This document shows, one piece after another, positions 1 through 8,217 of a stretch of DNA of 48,106 bases (positions are counted from its first letter, which is position 1; each line of letters begins with the position of its first letter). This DNA is from Bacteroidaceae bacterium (GTDB lineage Bacteria; Bacteroidota; Bacteroidia; Bacteroidales; Bacteroidaceae). The DNA is taken from positions 1-48,106 of the forward strand of contig JAKSLJ010000027.1 in assembly GCA_024401275.1 (NCBI GenBank), given 5' to 3'. The notes beneath the pieces are model-generated. The model was given only the letters and a program-made list of their open reading frames with translations. It had not been told where the DNA came from and did no database searches. The translations under genes and the position numbers were made by a program.

Positions 1-54
1 TAGAATACATGCCTGTCACGCATGGGGTCACGGGTTCGAGTCCCGTACGCACCG
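1..54 (+). tRNA. tRNA-Asp(GTC), 3' part
   Basis: This is the 3' part of a tRNA cut by the window edge. The anticodon arm has a CATGC/GCATG stem around the loop CTGTCAC, giving anticodon GTC (Asp). The T arm is ACGGG-TTCGAGT-CCCGT, followed by the acceptor strand and a G discriminator, which is usual for tRNA-Asp. CCA is not encoded and must be added after transcription. The D arm and 5' acceptor strand lie outside the window. Confidence 0.93.
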
Positions 55-55
55 C

Positions 56-84
56 AAAAAGGAAGCCAATCGGCTTCTTTTTTT
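56..84 (+). terminator. Rho-independent terminator after tRNA-Asp
   Basis: A GAAGCC/GGCTTC stem with an AATC loop is followed by seven T residues. The A run before the stem pairs with the T run, so it could work in both directions. It directly follows the tRNA. Confidence 0.85.
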
Positions 85-188
85 GTTGGTTTACGAATCA
101 TTTTCATATGCCATGTCGCTTTTTGGTTTATACAGACAATAAAACTAAAAATAGTATAAAACGATAATAACTAAAAATCCAAAAACAA

Positions 189-1748
189 ATGAAATACTTT
201 CTCTTACCCTTAGCAGTAGCGATGTTTCTTTTCGCTTCCTGCAAGAATGTAGCGGCAGAGGAAGAAGTGCCGGAAGAACCGATAATCGTAGAACCGGCTG
301 TGCTTCCCGATACGGCTTTTGCCTCAGTAGATGATCTTGATTACGAAGTGGAGATTGTTGACACTACCGTTTCTGGTCAGTTGAAATTCACTCACAGCGA
401 GTATCAGGACACAATTTCGCAGCTTACCTTCCGTGGCAACAATTTCCGCAATGCTGACTTCCACGGCAAAGTGAAGGGCAAGCCGACAAAGATTGTCGTT
501 GACTGGACTTTCGAGACGGAACAAGGTCGCCCTGCCAATCTCGGAGGCAGCTGGGGTGGCGGCAACGGCTGGACTGGTCAGCCGCTCTATGTACAATGGC
601 CTGACTCCATAGCACGGCTTATGAAGAAAGCTCCTGGCGTGACTGCAGAACTGGACAGCGTGGAACTCATCATCGGCTCTCTTTGTGGTCAGATTTATTT
701 CATAAACCCTATGACTGGAAAGAAAACCCGCGAACCGCTCGATGGTGGTGCGGTGTTGAAGGGAACTCCGTCATTGGACCCTTCGTGGAACGGAAATCTC
801 TATGTAGGTCAAGGTGTGTCTTTCAAAGGTTCTACAATGGGCAATCAGGCGTTCAATCTCTTTACAATGAAGCGCACTTACTACATGCCGCATGATCCGA
901 AAGCTCGTCGCGGTTGGAATGCATTTGACTCTTCTGCCATTAGTGCGGGCGGTTTCCTCTTCTGGCCAGGCGAGAACGGCACATTATATAAATACATACG
1001 CGAAGCTGACACACTGAAACTTCACTCTGCAATGCGATATAATGCAAAAGGACATAGGGCTGCAGGAATGGAGTCGAGCATGGCTGTCTATAGCAATTAC
1101 GGCTATGTTTCGGATAGCGAGGGCAATGTGCTTTGCGTAAATCTCAACACAATGAAGCCTGTATGGCGATACAACAATATGGATGACAGCGACTCGAGCC
1201 CTGTGCTTGAACTCGAGAACGGTGTGCCTTATATCTATACTGGATGTGAGGTGGACAAGCGCGGAACAAACCAGCCGGCTCGCCTTGTGAAAATAAACGG
1301 TCTAACAGGTCAGCAGGTTTGGCTACATGAGGAAGTGTGCATTCGTTGGCACCGTGGTGACAACGACTACTCCGACGGCGGCTACTTTGGAACTCCGCTC
1401 TTGGGAAAAGGGAATTGCGACAACCTTATTTTCGCAACACCATGCAAGCACGGCAGTGAGCGCGGATATATTCTTGCCATAGACCGTAAGACGGGCAAAG
1501 AGGTTTATCGCACTCAGCTGCAGCGTTATGCATGGTCATCGACGGTTGGTTTCTATAACGAGAAGGATGAGATGTTCATCTTCCTCGGCGATTGTATAGG
1601 CAATGTTTATCTCGTAGAAGGAAAGACGGGAAAGATCCTCTTCACCGAGCATTATGGCGACAACTTTGAAGCTTCGCCAGTAGCCTTTGGAAACAGCGTT
1701 GTGGTAGGCTCACGCGGCAACAGAATCCTTAAGATGAGTATTCTGTAG
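189..1748 (+). CDS. PQQ-like beta-propeller lipoprotein
   Basis: The 519-residue product begins with a lipoprotein signal peptide (MKYFLLPLAVAMFLFASC) whose lipobox cysteine is Cys18, so it should be lipid-anchored in the envelope. The body carries propeller-type repeats such as GLTGQQVWLHEE, DRKTGKEVYRTQ and EGKTGKILFTEH, typical of PQQ-binding-like propellers. These domains often act as scaffolds (BamB is one), and no enzymatic residues can be assigned. The region before it has no clear promoter. The gene converges on the carboxylesterase gene with only four bases between the stop codons and no visible terminator. The fold is fairly sure; the function is unknown. Confidence 0.8.
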   Translation: MKYFLLPLAVAMFLFASCKNVAAEEEVPEEPIIVEPAVLPDTAFASVDDLDYEVEIVDTTVSGQLKFTHSEYQDTISQLTFRGNNFRNADFHGKVKGKPTKIVVDWTFETEQGRPANLGGSWGGGNGWTGQPLYVQWPDSIARLMKKAPGVTAELDSVELIIGSLCGQIYFINPMTGKKTREPLDGGAVLKGTPSLDPSWNGNLYVGQGVSFKGSTMGNQAFNLFTMKRTYYMPHDPKARRGWNAFDSSAISAGGFLFWPGENGTLYKYIREADTLKLHSAMRYNAKGHRAAGMESSMAVYSNYGYVSDSEGNVLCVNLNTMKPVWRYNNMDDSDSSPVLELENGVPYIYTGCEVDKRGTNQPARLVKINGLTGQQVWLHEEVCIRWHRGDNDYSDGGYFGTPLLGKGNCDNLIFATPCKHGSERGYILAIDRKTGKEVYRTQLQRYAWSSTVGFYNEKDEMFIFLGDCIGNVYLVEGKTGKILFTEHYGDNFEASPVAFGNSVVVGSRGNRILKMSIL

Positions 1749-1752
1749 CTTT

Positions 1753-3261
1753 TTATTTGCGCTTAGCCTTAAAGAAGTCTTCAAAGAAGTCAAGCTGTGC
1801 TTGGTTAGGAATAGCTGTGAGGCGGAAACCGTTGTGGATGTTCATCACGGTTTCCTCGCCTTGCTTGTATGTTGTCCAGTAAGGGAGTCCGTCGGCATTT
1901 GGATTACCAGTCTTGATGAAGTTTATCCAGTACTTTGGCATGATTTGCGCCATGTGCTGCTCGGTAACGGTCATTGGCCCCCAGTTCCAGCCGTAGATGA
2001 ATGGCATTTCGGCAACGTGGTTTGCTCCGCGAGGCGATTTCATGAACATGTTGTCTGAGCTCTGGTCGAAGTAGTAGAGATAGACATTCTTCTTGGATGT
2101 CTTGCTCTGGAGATTTCCCCAAGCGTATGTACCCCAAGCGAAAGAACCGTCGCGGAAGATGTCGGCAGAAGCGAAGTGAACTTCCTCTGGAGTAGTGGCA
2201 GGATAGAGCTTCAGCATGCGGTCAGCCCATTCGCCATAGACAGCCTTGATGCGCTGCTTGTAAGCATCTACAGGAGCTTCGCCGCTGAACATCCAGCCTT
2301 CGTCGGAGTTTGTGCCGGCAATGATGTCAACATCGTTGTAGTTGCCTGATTCATAGAGTTTGTACTGGTCGTCAATGATATACTTGCCGTCAACAACAGG
2401 CCAGAAAGCCTCCATGCTTGTTCCCGGTTCAATAAGTTTGTCGAAAGGAAGTTTACGGAGCTGCTTGATGTTCTTTGCGCCCATGCGCTTCATGAACTCG
2501 ATGCCGCCCTTTTCAGCTGCTTTGTCTGTGAGCATGGCAGTATTGCCGTTGCGGTCTTCAGCCACAGGCCAGAAAGAGCCGCCACTCTCACTGATTGCTC
2601 TCTGGAAAAGTCCCTTTACCATTGGTGAAGCGCAGTGCATACTGACAGAGATACCGCCAGCAGACTCGCCGCAGATAGTGATGTTATCAGGATCGCCACC
2701 GAAGGCAGTGATATTGTCGTGAATCCAACGGAGTGCCATCTGCTGGTCCTGAATACCGTAGTTGCCAGAGATATGGTCAGGCGACTCCTTTGCAAGTTCC
2801 GGATGAGCCATAAAGCCGAGTACGCCGAGGCGGTATTCTATAGAGCAATATACGATGCCTTCCTCAACAAAAGGCTCCATAGTGCCTTGATAAGAGTTTG
2901 AGTTGAAGCCGCCGCCATGGATGTTGACGAACACTGGCAAGCGATCGCTCTTGCTCTTGGCAGGAGTTTGTACGAGGAGATAAAGGCAGTCTTCGGAACA
3001 GTCTTTCTCGTTTGCCTGAGGAGGTTTAGGGCAGTAAGTCTCGCGCTTGTAAACGCCTTCCCATGCCTTTTTAGGCACAGGCGATTTCCAACGAAGGTTG
3101 CCAACAGGAGCTTCTGCGTATGGAATGGCAGGATAGAGCACATAGCCGTCATGGACGATGCCCTCAATTTCGCCCTGCTGTACGGTTGTTCTAGCAATCT
3201 GTGCAGAACAAGGAGCTGCTGCCAAGAATGCAGCAAAGAGAGAGAAAAGGATTTTTTTCAT
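1753..3261 (-). CDS. Secreted type-B carboxylesterase
   Basis: The 502-residue product starts with a cleavable signal peptide ending near SAQ (residue 21). The alpha/beta-hydrolase carboxylesterase landmarks are present: oxyanion-hole GGG near 116-118, nucleophile elbow GESAGG (Ser200), acidic residue in NSDEG (Glu321) and the histidine in GANHVAEMP (His415). The length is normal for the family. It probably hydrolyses esters in the periplasm or outside the cell; in gut and rumen Bacteroidales such enzymes often deacylate plant or dietary esters, but the substrate cannot be read from sequence. It may be co-transcribed with the PEGA/FGE-like gene 84 bases upstream. Confidence 0.9.
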   Translation of the reverse strand: MKKILFSLFAAFLAAAPCSAQIARTTVQQGEIEGIVHDGYVLYPAIPYAEAPVGNLRWKSPVPKKAWEGVYKRETYCPKPPQANEKDCSEDCLYLLVQTPAKSKSDRLPVFVNIHGGGFNSNSYQGTMEPFVEEGIVYCSIEYRLGVLGFMAHPELAKESPDHISGNYGIQDQQMALRWIHDNITAFGGDPDNITICGESAGGISVSMHCASPMVKGLFQRAISESGGSFWPVAEDRNGNTAMLTDKAAEKGGIEFMKRMGAKNIKQLRKLPFDKLIEPGTSMEAFWPVVDGKYIIDDQYKLYESGNYNDVDIIAGTNSDEGWMFSGEAPVDAYKQRIKAVYGEWADRMLKLYPATTPEEVHFASADIFRDGSFAWGTYAWGNLQSKTSKKNVYLYYFDQSSDNMFMKSPRGANHVAEMPFIYGWNWGPMTVTEQHMAQIMPKYWINFIKTGNPNADGLPYWTTYKQGEETVMNIHNGFRLTAIPNQAQLDFFEDFFKAKRK

Positions 3262-3345
3262 GTTTTTTTGTTTGTTTTTTAGTATTTAGCCCAAAGCTGA
3301 TGCTTTGGGAACGGGGGCTGGTGAAAGGAGAGGGAGCGGGGCTGG

Positions 3346-5133
3346 TTAGCGCTTGATAGTTGGTTCCAATACCACGCGAAGTCCGAGATAGAAGTGGGCA
3401 AAGTCTGGCGAAGAGTTGGCGCGGCGAGTGATGCGGCAGTCTTTCTGATTGCTGAACCAGCTGCCTCCGCGATAGATGCGGTAGTTGCCTGTCTGCGAGC
3501 CAGTAGGATTTGTCTGTGAGCCGTAAGGATAATCTCCGTAAAGGTCGGAACACCATTCCCAGACATTACCCGACATGTCGTAGATGCCAAGCTCATTTTC
3601 TTGCTTAGTCGCTACGAGCTGCGTCTCCTTTGCATTGTCGTTGAACCATCCGAAATCCCACAAATCGTTTGTTCCAGCGTATGTGTTCGTATTGTTCTTC
3701 TTTGTCTTTATACCGCCGCGGGCAGCAAATTCCCACTGAGCCTCAGTAGGCAGTAAGAACTTCAAGCCGGTAATGGACGATAGTCGCTGGCAGAAGAGTT
3801 GGCAGTCATCCCACGAAACTTCTTCCACAGGTCGGTTGTCCCCCTTGAAGTGGCTCGGATTATAGCCCATGACAGCTTCCCAAAGTTCCTGGGTAACTTC
3901 TGTTTGTCCGATATAATAATCGGAAAGAGTTACGCGGTGGGCTGGCTTTTCGTCGGCTCCGGAAGGACTGGAAGCAGAACTTCCAGAAACGGTGGTGCCC
4001 ATAAGGAAAGTTCCGCCTTTTACCGGCACCATCTTGAAGCGTATTCCTTTGGCGGTAATGGTAAGCAAGTCGCCGCCATTGTCCATGACTCCGCTTACGA
4101 CAGTCTCTTTATTGTCTTCCACCTTGACTTGTTGGCGGAAGTCATTGAAACCGTCTTTCTTTAGGACTACAGTATAATTTCCGGCAAGCATATTCTCCAA
4201 TATGTTCGGAGTTTTTCCATAGGAAATGCCATTGATGAAAATCTCGGCTCCCATCGGATTCGACTCAATGGAGAGCGCGCCGTAGAGTGGGGTAGGAGTG
4301 ATGGAAATAGTCTGATTCTGGCTGTTCTTTACTTCTATGAACTGTTTTGCCGGACGATGACCGTAAAGTGCGGCTTCTATCTCGTAGATGCCATCGGTCA
4401 GATAGAGCGTCGTAGTGCCTTTGCCCTTGACTACACCACCAACTTTTACTTCGGCATTCGGCAAGGTTACAACCTGCACAGAAGCAAAGTTCGGAGTTAG
4501 CGAGATGTTCAGCGGCGTCTGACTTTGGTTTATTGTCACGCTACCCTCAGCATCTTTATAGAGATCATGGGTGAGGCGGTAGCTGATGTTCGTGTTCAAT
4601 GGGAAGCGCTTTGAGAACGGTGTAATGCCTTCCTCTTCGCCGTCGAGATAGACGCGGCAACCCTGAGGTTCCGTGTTTATGATGAGAAAACCAGCGTTGG
4701 AGACCTGGCCGGCAGCAAAACTGCCGGGAACGGTGGCTGGGGAGGAGATGGTGAGGCGATAAGTGCGGAGTCGCTCCAGAGGTTCGGTAAACTCATAAAT
4801 TATAGGAAGGAAGCGTGGCGCGTGGATTTCAAGATAGGAAGCGCCGCCGGCAAGATATACCCAATATTCGCTTACATAAGGCACTACCTTCACGACATCG
4901 CCGAAGAACTGCACGCCGTCAATTGCCATTCCGACCTTTACGAGTGCGCAGCCGTTGTTGTTGGCATCAAGCACTCTCTGCGTACGAGCAGAAAGGTCGA
5001 TGTCGTCGCTGGCAAAAGACTTTATGCGCAGCTCCTGGGCGTTTAGGGAAATGCAGAATGCGGAGAGTAGAATGCAGAATAGGCTGACCTTAATGCAGAA
5101 TGCAGAATGCGGAATGCAGAATAATCTTTTCAT
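3346..5133 (-). CDS. Exported PEGA-repeat / FGE-sulfatase-like protein
   Basis: About 595 residues. Order: signal peptide, an N-terminal domain I do not recognise, three PEGA-type beta modules (for example GCRVYLDGEEEG, AEVKVGGVVKGKG and GAEIFINGISYGKTP), then an FGE-sulfatase/SUMF1-like domain (GGTFLMG, HRVTLSDYYIGQTEVT, LPTEAQWEFAARGG, GNVWEWCSD, YRGGSW). In true formylglycine-generating enzyme the active region has two cysteines; here the first aligned position is Ser and only the second remains (KDCR), so sulfatase activation is doubtful. I chose the ATG at 5133: AAGGAG lies about 11 bases upstream, and the codon overlaps the upstream ABC-F stop as TGATG, suggesting coupling. An ATG at 5154 would add seven residues. 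The signal peptide is encoded by heptamer repeats. Confidence 0.82.
   Translation of the reverse strand: MKRLFCIPHSAFCIKVSLFCILLSAFCISLNAQELRIKSFASDDIDLSARTQRVLDANNNGCALVKVGMAIDGVQFFGDVVKVVPYVSEYWVYLAGGASYLEIHAPRFLPIIYEFTEPLERLRTYRLTISSPATVPGSFAAGQVSNAGFLIINTEPQGCRVYLDGEEEGITPFSKRFPLNTNISYRLTHDLYKDAEGSVTINQSQTPLNISLTPNFASVQVVTLPNAEVKVGGVVKGKGTTTLYLTDGIYEIEAALYGHRPAKQFIEVKNSQNQTISITPTPLYGALSIESNPMGAEIFINGISYGKTPNILENMLAGNYTVVLKKDGFNDFRQQVKVEDNKETVVSGVMDNGGDLLTITAKGIRFKMVPVKGGTFLMGTTVSGSSASSPSGADEKPAHRVTLSDYYIGQTEVTQELWEAVMGYNPSHFKGDNRPVEEVSWDDCQLFCQRLSSITGLKFLLPTEAQWEFAARGGIKTKKNNTNTYAGTNDLWDFGWFNDNAKETQLVATKQENELGIYDMSGNVWEWCSDLYGDYPYGSQTNPTGSQTGNYRIYRGGSWFSNQKDCRITRRANSSPDFAHFYLGLRVVLEPTIKR
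5051..5122. repeat. GCAGAAT heptamer repeat array inside a signal-peptide region
   Basis: Degenerate tandem copies of ATGCAGA/AGAATGC occupy this stretch and are translated on the minus strand as (H)SAFCI-type units in the signal peptide of the PEGA protein. Similar arrays lie at 5395-5510, 10553-10648 and 27607-27640. Confidence 0.75.
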
Positions 5134-7133
5134 CAGTTCAGTTTCTCCTTCCATTCTTCAAGTTGCATGGCAAGTTCTTCCCATTGCTCCATCTCCTTGG
5201 AGAGTTTCTCCTGGAGTTCCGTGTATTCATTGACAAGCTTCATGTCGCTGGCGTGAGCTGGATCCATGAGTATCTCGTCGAGTTCTGCCTGTCGCGACTC
5301 AAGCTTCTCGATATTTCCCTCGCAGACGGCAAGTTGCTTTTCAATCTTGTTTATGCGCTTCTGTATCTCCTTGCGAGCTTCGTAGGACAATGGTAATGCA
5401 GAATTCTGAATGCAGGATGCAGAATTATTGTTCGCAACACCTTGCTCTTTGTTCTTTTTATCAGGATGACCTTGATTCTGCATTCTGCATTCTGCATTCT
5501 GCCTTCCATTAAGCTCGTCGAGGCTTTCAATCTTCTTGCTTTGGAGGAAATCGTATATTCCGCCGAGATGTTCCTTCACCTTTCCGCCGCCGAACTCATA
5601 GACCTTCTCCACGAGTCCATCGAGGAACTCACGGTCGTGACTTACCACTATGACTGTTCCGTTGAACGCCTTGATGGCATCTTTGAGAACATCCTTCGAC
5701 TGCATGTCGAGGTGGTTTGTCGGCTCGTCGAGGATGAGCAGGTTGACAGGTTCGAGCAGAAGTTTTATCATTGCCAGACGACTGCGTTCGCCACCGGAAA
5801 GTACCTTTACCTTCTTGTCGGAAGCCTCGCCGCCGAACATGAATGCACCGAGAATGTCGCGAATCTTCAGGCGAATCTCGCCCTTTGCCACATTGTCGAT
5901 AGTTTGGAAGACGGTAAGACTCTCATCCAACAGCTGCGCCTGGTTCTGTGCAAAATAGCCAATCTGTATGTTATGTCCTATCTTGAGGTTTCCCGTAAAC
6001 GGAATCTCGCCCATGATACATTTTACGAGCGTAGATTTTCCCTCGCCGTTCTTTCCTACAAAAGCAACCTTCTCGCCACGCTTGATGGTGAAGTTAACAT
6101 GGTCGAAGACGGTGTGCGCGCCATAATCCTTGCGCACCTCGTCGCAGATTACCGGATAATCGCCACTGCGCTCTGCTGGTGGGAACTTGAGTCGGAGAGC
6201 CGAAGTGTCAACCTCATCAATCTCGATAGGCACGATTTTCTCCAACTGCTTCAGTCGCTGCTGCACCTGAATAGCCTTTGTAGCCTGATAGCGGAAACGC
6301 TCCACGAAAGCCTTTATGTCAGCAATTTCCTTCTGCTGGTTCTCGTAGGCACGAATCTGCTGCTCTCTTCTCTCCTTGCGAAGAACGACATATTCGTCGT
6401 ACTTTACCTTATAGTCAATGACATTGCCGCAGGAAATCTCCAGCGTACGATTCGTAACATTATTTATAAAGGCGCGGTCGTGGCTGACCATTACCACCGC
6501 CTTTGCCGACTGAGCAAGGAACTGCTCAAGCCATTGGATACTCTCTATGTCAAGGTGGTTCGTCGGCTCGTCGAGAAGAAGAACATCAGGCTTCTGGAGA
6601 AGAATCTTGGCAAGTTCTATACGCATACGCCAACCGCCGGAGAACTCGCTCGTAGGTCGTTCGAAGTCTGAGCGTTGGAAACCGAGACCAGTCAGCGTGC
6701 GCTCAATCTCAGCCTCGTAGCCGTCAGCACCGAGCATCATGTAGCGCTCATGCTCGTGGGTGAACTTTTCCACAAGTGCCAGATAACTCTCGCTCTCGTA
6801 GTCGGTGCGTGTGGAAAGTTCCTCCTGCATTCGGTCAATCTTCTCCTTCAGTTCCGTGTTTCCGGCGAAAGCCTTTCGTGCCTCCTCGCGTACGGTAGTG
6901 TCATCCTGAAGAATCATCACCTGTGGCAGATAGCCGATGGTGGTGTCTGTAGGCACGGAGACATTGCCGCTGGTAGGCTGCTGCTTGCCACAGAGTATCT
7001 TGAGCATGGTCGATTTGCCCGCTCCGTTCTTTCCGACCAGCGCAATGCGGTCGCGGTCGTTTATGACGAAACTGGCATTTCTGAAGAGAGGTTTTACGCC
7101 AAATTCTACGGTGAGATTATCTATTGAGAGCAT
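5133..7133 (-). CDS. ABC-F family ATPase (Uup/EttA-like)
   Basis: The 666-residue soluble protein has two ABC ATPase domains: Walker A GKNGAGKS and GKNGEGKS, signatures SGGWRMR and LSGGERSR, and Walker B followed by LLLDEPTNHLD and LLILDEPTNHLD. There are no membrane segments. Between the domains lies the ABC-F linker, and the C-terminus is a charged coiled coil as in Uup. ABC-F proteins act at the ribosome in translation or antibiotic protection; which one cannot be told here. Residues about 541-580, between the second ATPase domain and the coiled coil, come from an inverted pair of GCAGAAT heptamer repeats. The stop codon overlaps the next gene's start. A CAAATTTA (TAAATTTG) box lies about 114 bases upstream. 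Confidence 0.93.
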   Translation of the reverse strand: MLSIDNLTVEFGVKPLFRNASFVINDRDRIALVGKNGAGKSTMLKILCGKQQPTSGNVSVPTDTTIGYLPQVMILQDDTTVREEARKAFAGNTELKEKIDRMQEELSTRTDYESESYLALVEKFTHEHERYMMLGADGYEAEIERTLTGLGFQRSDFERPTSEFSGGWRMRIELAKILLQKPDVLLLDEPTNHLDIESIQWLEQFLAQSAKAVVMVSHDRAFINNVTNRTLEISCGNVIDYKVKYDEYVVLRKERREQQIRAYENQQKEIADIKAFVERFRYQATKAIQVQQRLKQLEKIVPIEIDEVDTSALRLKFPPAERSGDYPVICDEVRKDYGAHTVFDHVNFTIKRGEKVAFVGKNGEGKSTLVKCIMGEIPFTGNLKIGHNIQIGYFAQNQAQLLDESLTVFQTIDNVAKGEIRLKIRDILGAFMFGGEASDKKVKVLSGGERSRLAMIKLLLEPVNLLILDEPTNHLDMQSKDVLKDAIKAFNGTVIVVSHDREFLDGLVEKVYEFGGGKVKEHLGGIYDFLQSKKIESLDELNGRQNAECRMQNQGHPDKKNKEQGVANNNSASCIQNSALPLSYEARKEIQKRINKIEKQLAVCEGNIEKLESRQAELDEILMDPAHASDMKLVNEYTELQEKLSKEMEQWEELAMQLEEWKEKLN
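5395..5510. repeat. Inverted GCAGAAT heptamer arrays within the ABC-F gene
   Basis: AATGCAGAATTCTGAATGC-type sequence at 5395-5424 faces GCATTCTGCATTCTGC-type sequence at 5473-5510. The pair could form a hairpin and codes in frame for a Q/N/C-rich linker (near NAECRMQNQ and NNSASCIQNSA). It does not match the ABC-F family core. Confidence 0.75.
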
Positions 7134-7246
7134 GGGCTATTATAATTGATAATTGAAAATGGATAATTGAAAAATATTGGGCGCACAGCACTTTTCAATT
7201 TTTCGTTTTTCCTTTTTCACTTGAGTTTCTGTATTAATTTCGTGCG

Positions 7247-7254
7247 CAAATTTA
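7247..7254 (-). promoter_or_regulatory. Possible -7 box upstream of the ABC-F gene
   Basis: CAAATTTA on the plus strand reads TAAATTTG on the minus strand, a match to the Bacteroidetes -7 consensus TAnnTTTG. No clear TTTG -33 partner is visible. Confidence 0.45.
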
Positions 7255-7349
7255 CTATTATTTATTGATAATAAAAAGATTTTCAGTGAAAATCAGTCGT
7301 TTCTCCCGCTAATCTTTTAGCCGTGTTAAGTATTTTTAAGTGGAAAAGT

Positions 7350-7380
7350 TTTGTTTGTTTGCCAAAAAGTAGTAATTTTG
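7350..7380 (+). promoter_or_regulatory. Bacteroidetes-type promoter for queH
   Basis: TTTG (7350-7353) and TAATTTTG (7373-7380) are separated by 19 bases, which fits the -33/-7 consensus. Transcription would start near 7387, upstream of the palindrome, so the palindrome would lie in the 5' leader of the queH mRNA. Confidence 0.7.
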
Positions 7381-7417
7381 CACCTAATTTAGGGAATAAA
7401 AAAATCCGTTCCAAAGG

Positions 7418-7489
7418 TGTAGGGCGAGGATTTCCGAGCCGTTTGCGGGTGTAAAACCTGAATCGCGGCTCGGAAATCCTCGCCCTACA
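7418..7489. repeat. 72-bp dispersed palindrome, copy 1
   Basis: Two perfectly complementary 24-base arms (7418-7441 and 7466-7489) enclose a 24-base loop. The arm begins TGTAGGGCGAGGATTTCC and ends GAGCCG. The same arms occur at 41686-41758 and 46031-46101 with unrelated loops. This copy ends 18 bases before the queH start, in its probable leader. It resembles REP or MITE-like elements; no transposase is present. Confidence 0.9.
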
Positions 7490-7507
7490 ACAAAAAAAGA
7501 TCAAATA

Positions 7508-8215
7508 TTGAATAAGCGAAACTATCAGAAAGAACTCGACCAGCTCCTTGTTCGTCTTCAGGAAGAAGGTGCTATAACAGAAGAAACGGCTCCAACGCTG
7601 CTTCTTCACTCTTGCTGTGCGCCGTGTAGCAGTTACACGCTCGAATATCTGAGCCGCTATTTCCGCATCACCGTCCTCTACTTCAATCCGAACATCATGA
7701 GGAAGGAAGAGTACGAAAAACGAGTGGCAGAGCAGCAGAGGCTGATAGAAGAAATTAGACCCCCTCTAACTCCCCCACAGGGGGAGGACTTAATGCCGCT
7801 CAAAGGGGAAGATCAAAATCAGAGTCAAGGTCAAAGTCTTTCGGGGCTTTCCTTTATTGCCGGTCGCTACGAGCCGCGAGAGTTCGTTGAGGCTGTCAGA
7901 GGCTTGGAACAGGAGCCGGAAGGCGGAGCGAGGTGCCGCGTGTGCTATCGTTTGCGACTGGAAGAGGCTGCGAGAATGGCGAAGGAAGGCGGCTTTGATT
8001 TCTTCTGTACTACGCTGAGTATCAGTCCGCTGAAGCATGCCGACTGGTTGAATGAGATAGGCGAGGAACTTGCCGAGCAATATGGCGTAAGTTGGTTGCC
8101 GAGCGATTTCAAGAAGAAGGGCGGCTACAAGCGCTCCATCGAACTATCTAAAGAACATAATCTCTACCGCCAAAACTTCTGCGGCTGCGAATATTCAAGA
8201 AACAACAAAAACTAA
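7508..8215 (+). CDS. queH: Epoxyqueuosine reductase QueH
   Basis: QueH reduces epoxyqueuosine to queuosine at the tRNA wobble base and replaces QueG in many bacteria. The 235-residue product shows the family cysteines: HSCCAPC (Cys36, Cys37, Cys40), RCRVC (Cys143, Cys146) and CGC near the end, which bind metal and an Fe-S cluster. The reading frame opens with TTG at 7508; no in-frame ATG precedes the essential CC motif, so TTG is the likely start. Residues about 84-115 (RPPLTPPQGEDLMPLKGEDQ and on) are an insertion encoded by a GC-rich palindromic repeat, between two conserved blocks. The patatin-like gene follows after two bases, implying an operon. Confidence 0.92.
   Translation: MNKRNYQKELDQLLVRLQEEGAITEETAPTLLLHSCCAPCSSYTLEYLSRYFRITVLYFNPNIMRKEEYEKRVAEQQRLIEEIRPPLTPPQGEDLMPLKGEDQNQSQGQSLSGLSFIAGRYEPREFVEAVRGLEQEPEGGARCRVCYRLRLEEAARMAKEGGFDFFCTTLSISPLKHADWLNEIGEELAEQYGVSWLPSDFKKKGGYKRSIELSKEHNLYRQNFCGCEYSRNNKN
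7758..7800. repeat. GC-rich dispersed palindrome inside queH
   Basis: CCCCCTCTAACTCCCCCAC followed by AGGGGGAG is the same family as elements near 34380-34411, 40518-40545 and 42251-42376. It is inserted in frame and translated as PPLTPPQGE. Confidence 0.75.
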
Positions 8216-8217
8216 CT

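Noticed and set aside
5051-5510. CRISPR-like tandem repeats
   Set aside because: The repeat unit is only seven bases, without spacers, and the arrays are inside genes. No cas genes are present.
5442-6671. 409-residue open frame on the plus strand
   Set aside because: It lies wholly antisense to the ABC-F ATPase, whose motifs are complete. It has leucine-rich, unpatterned sequence typical of the opposite strand of a biased gene.
7418-7489. Palindrome copy 1 as a plain terminator
   Set aside because: It lies downstream of a good promoter and upstream of queH, and the arms recur exactly elsewhere, so a dispersed repeat explains it better.
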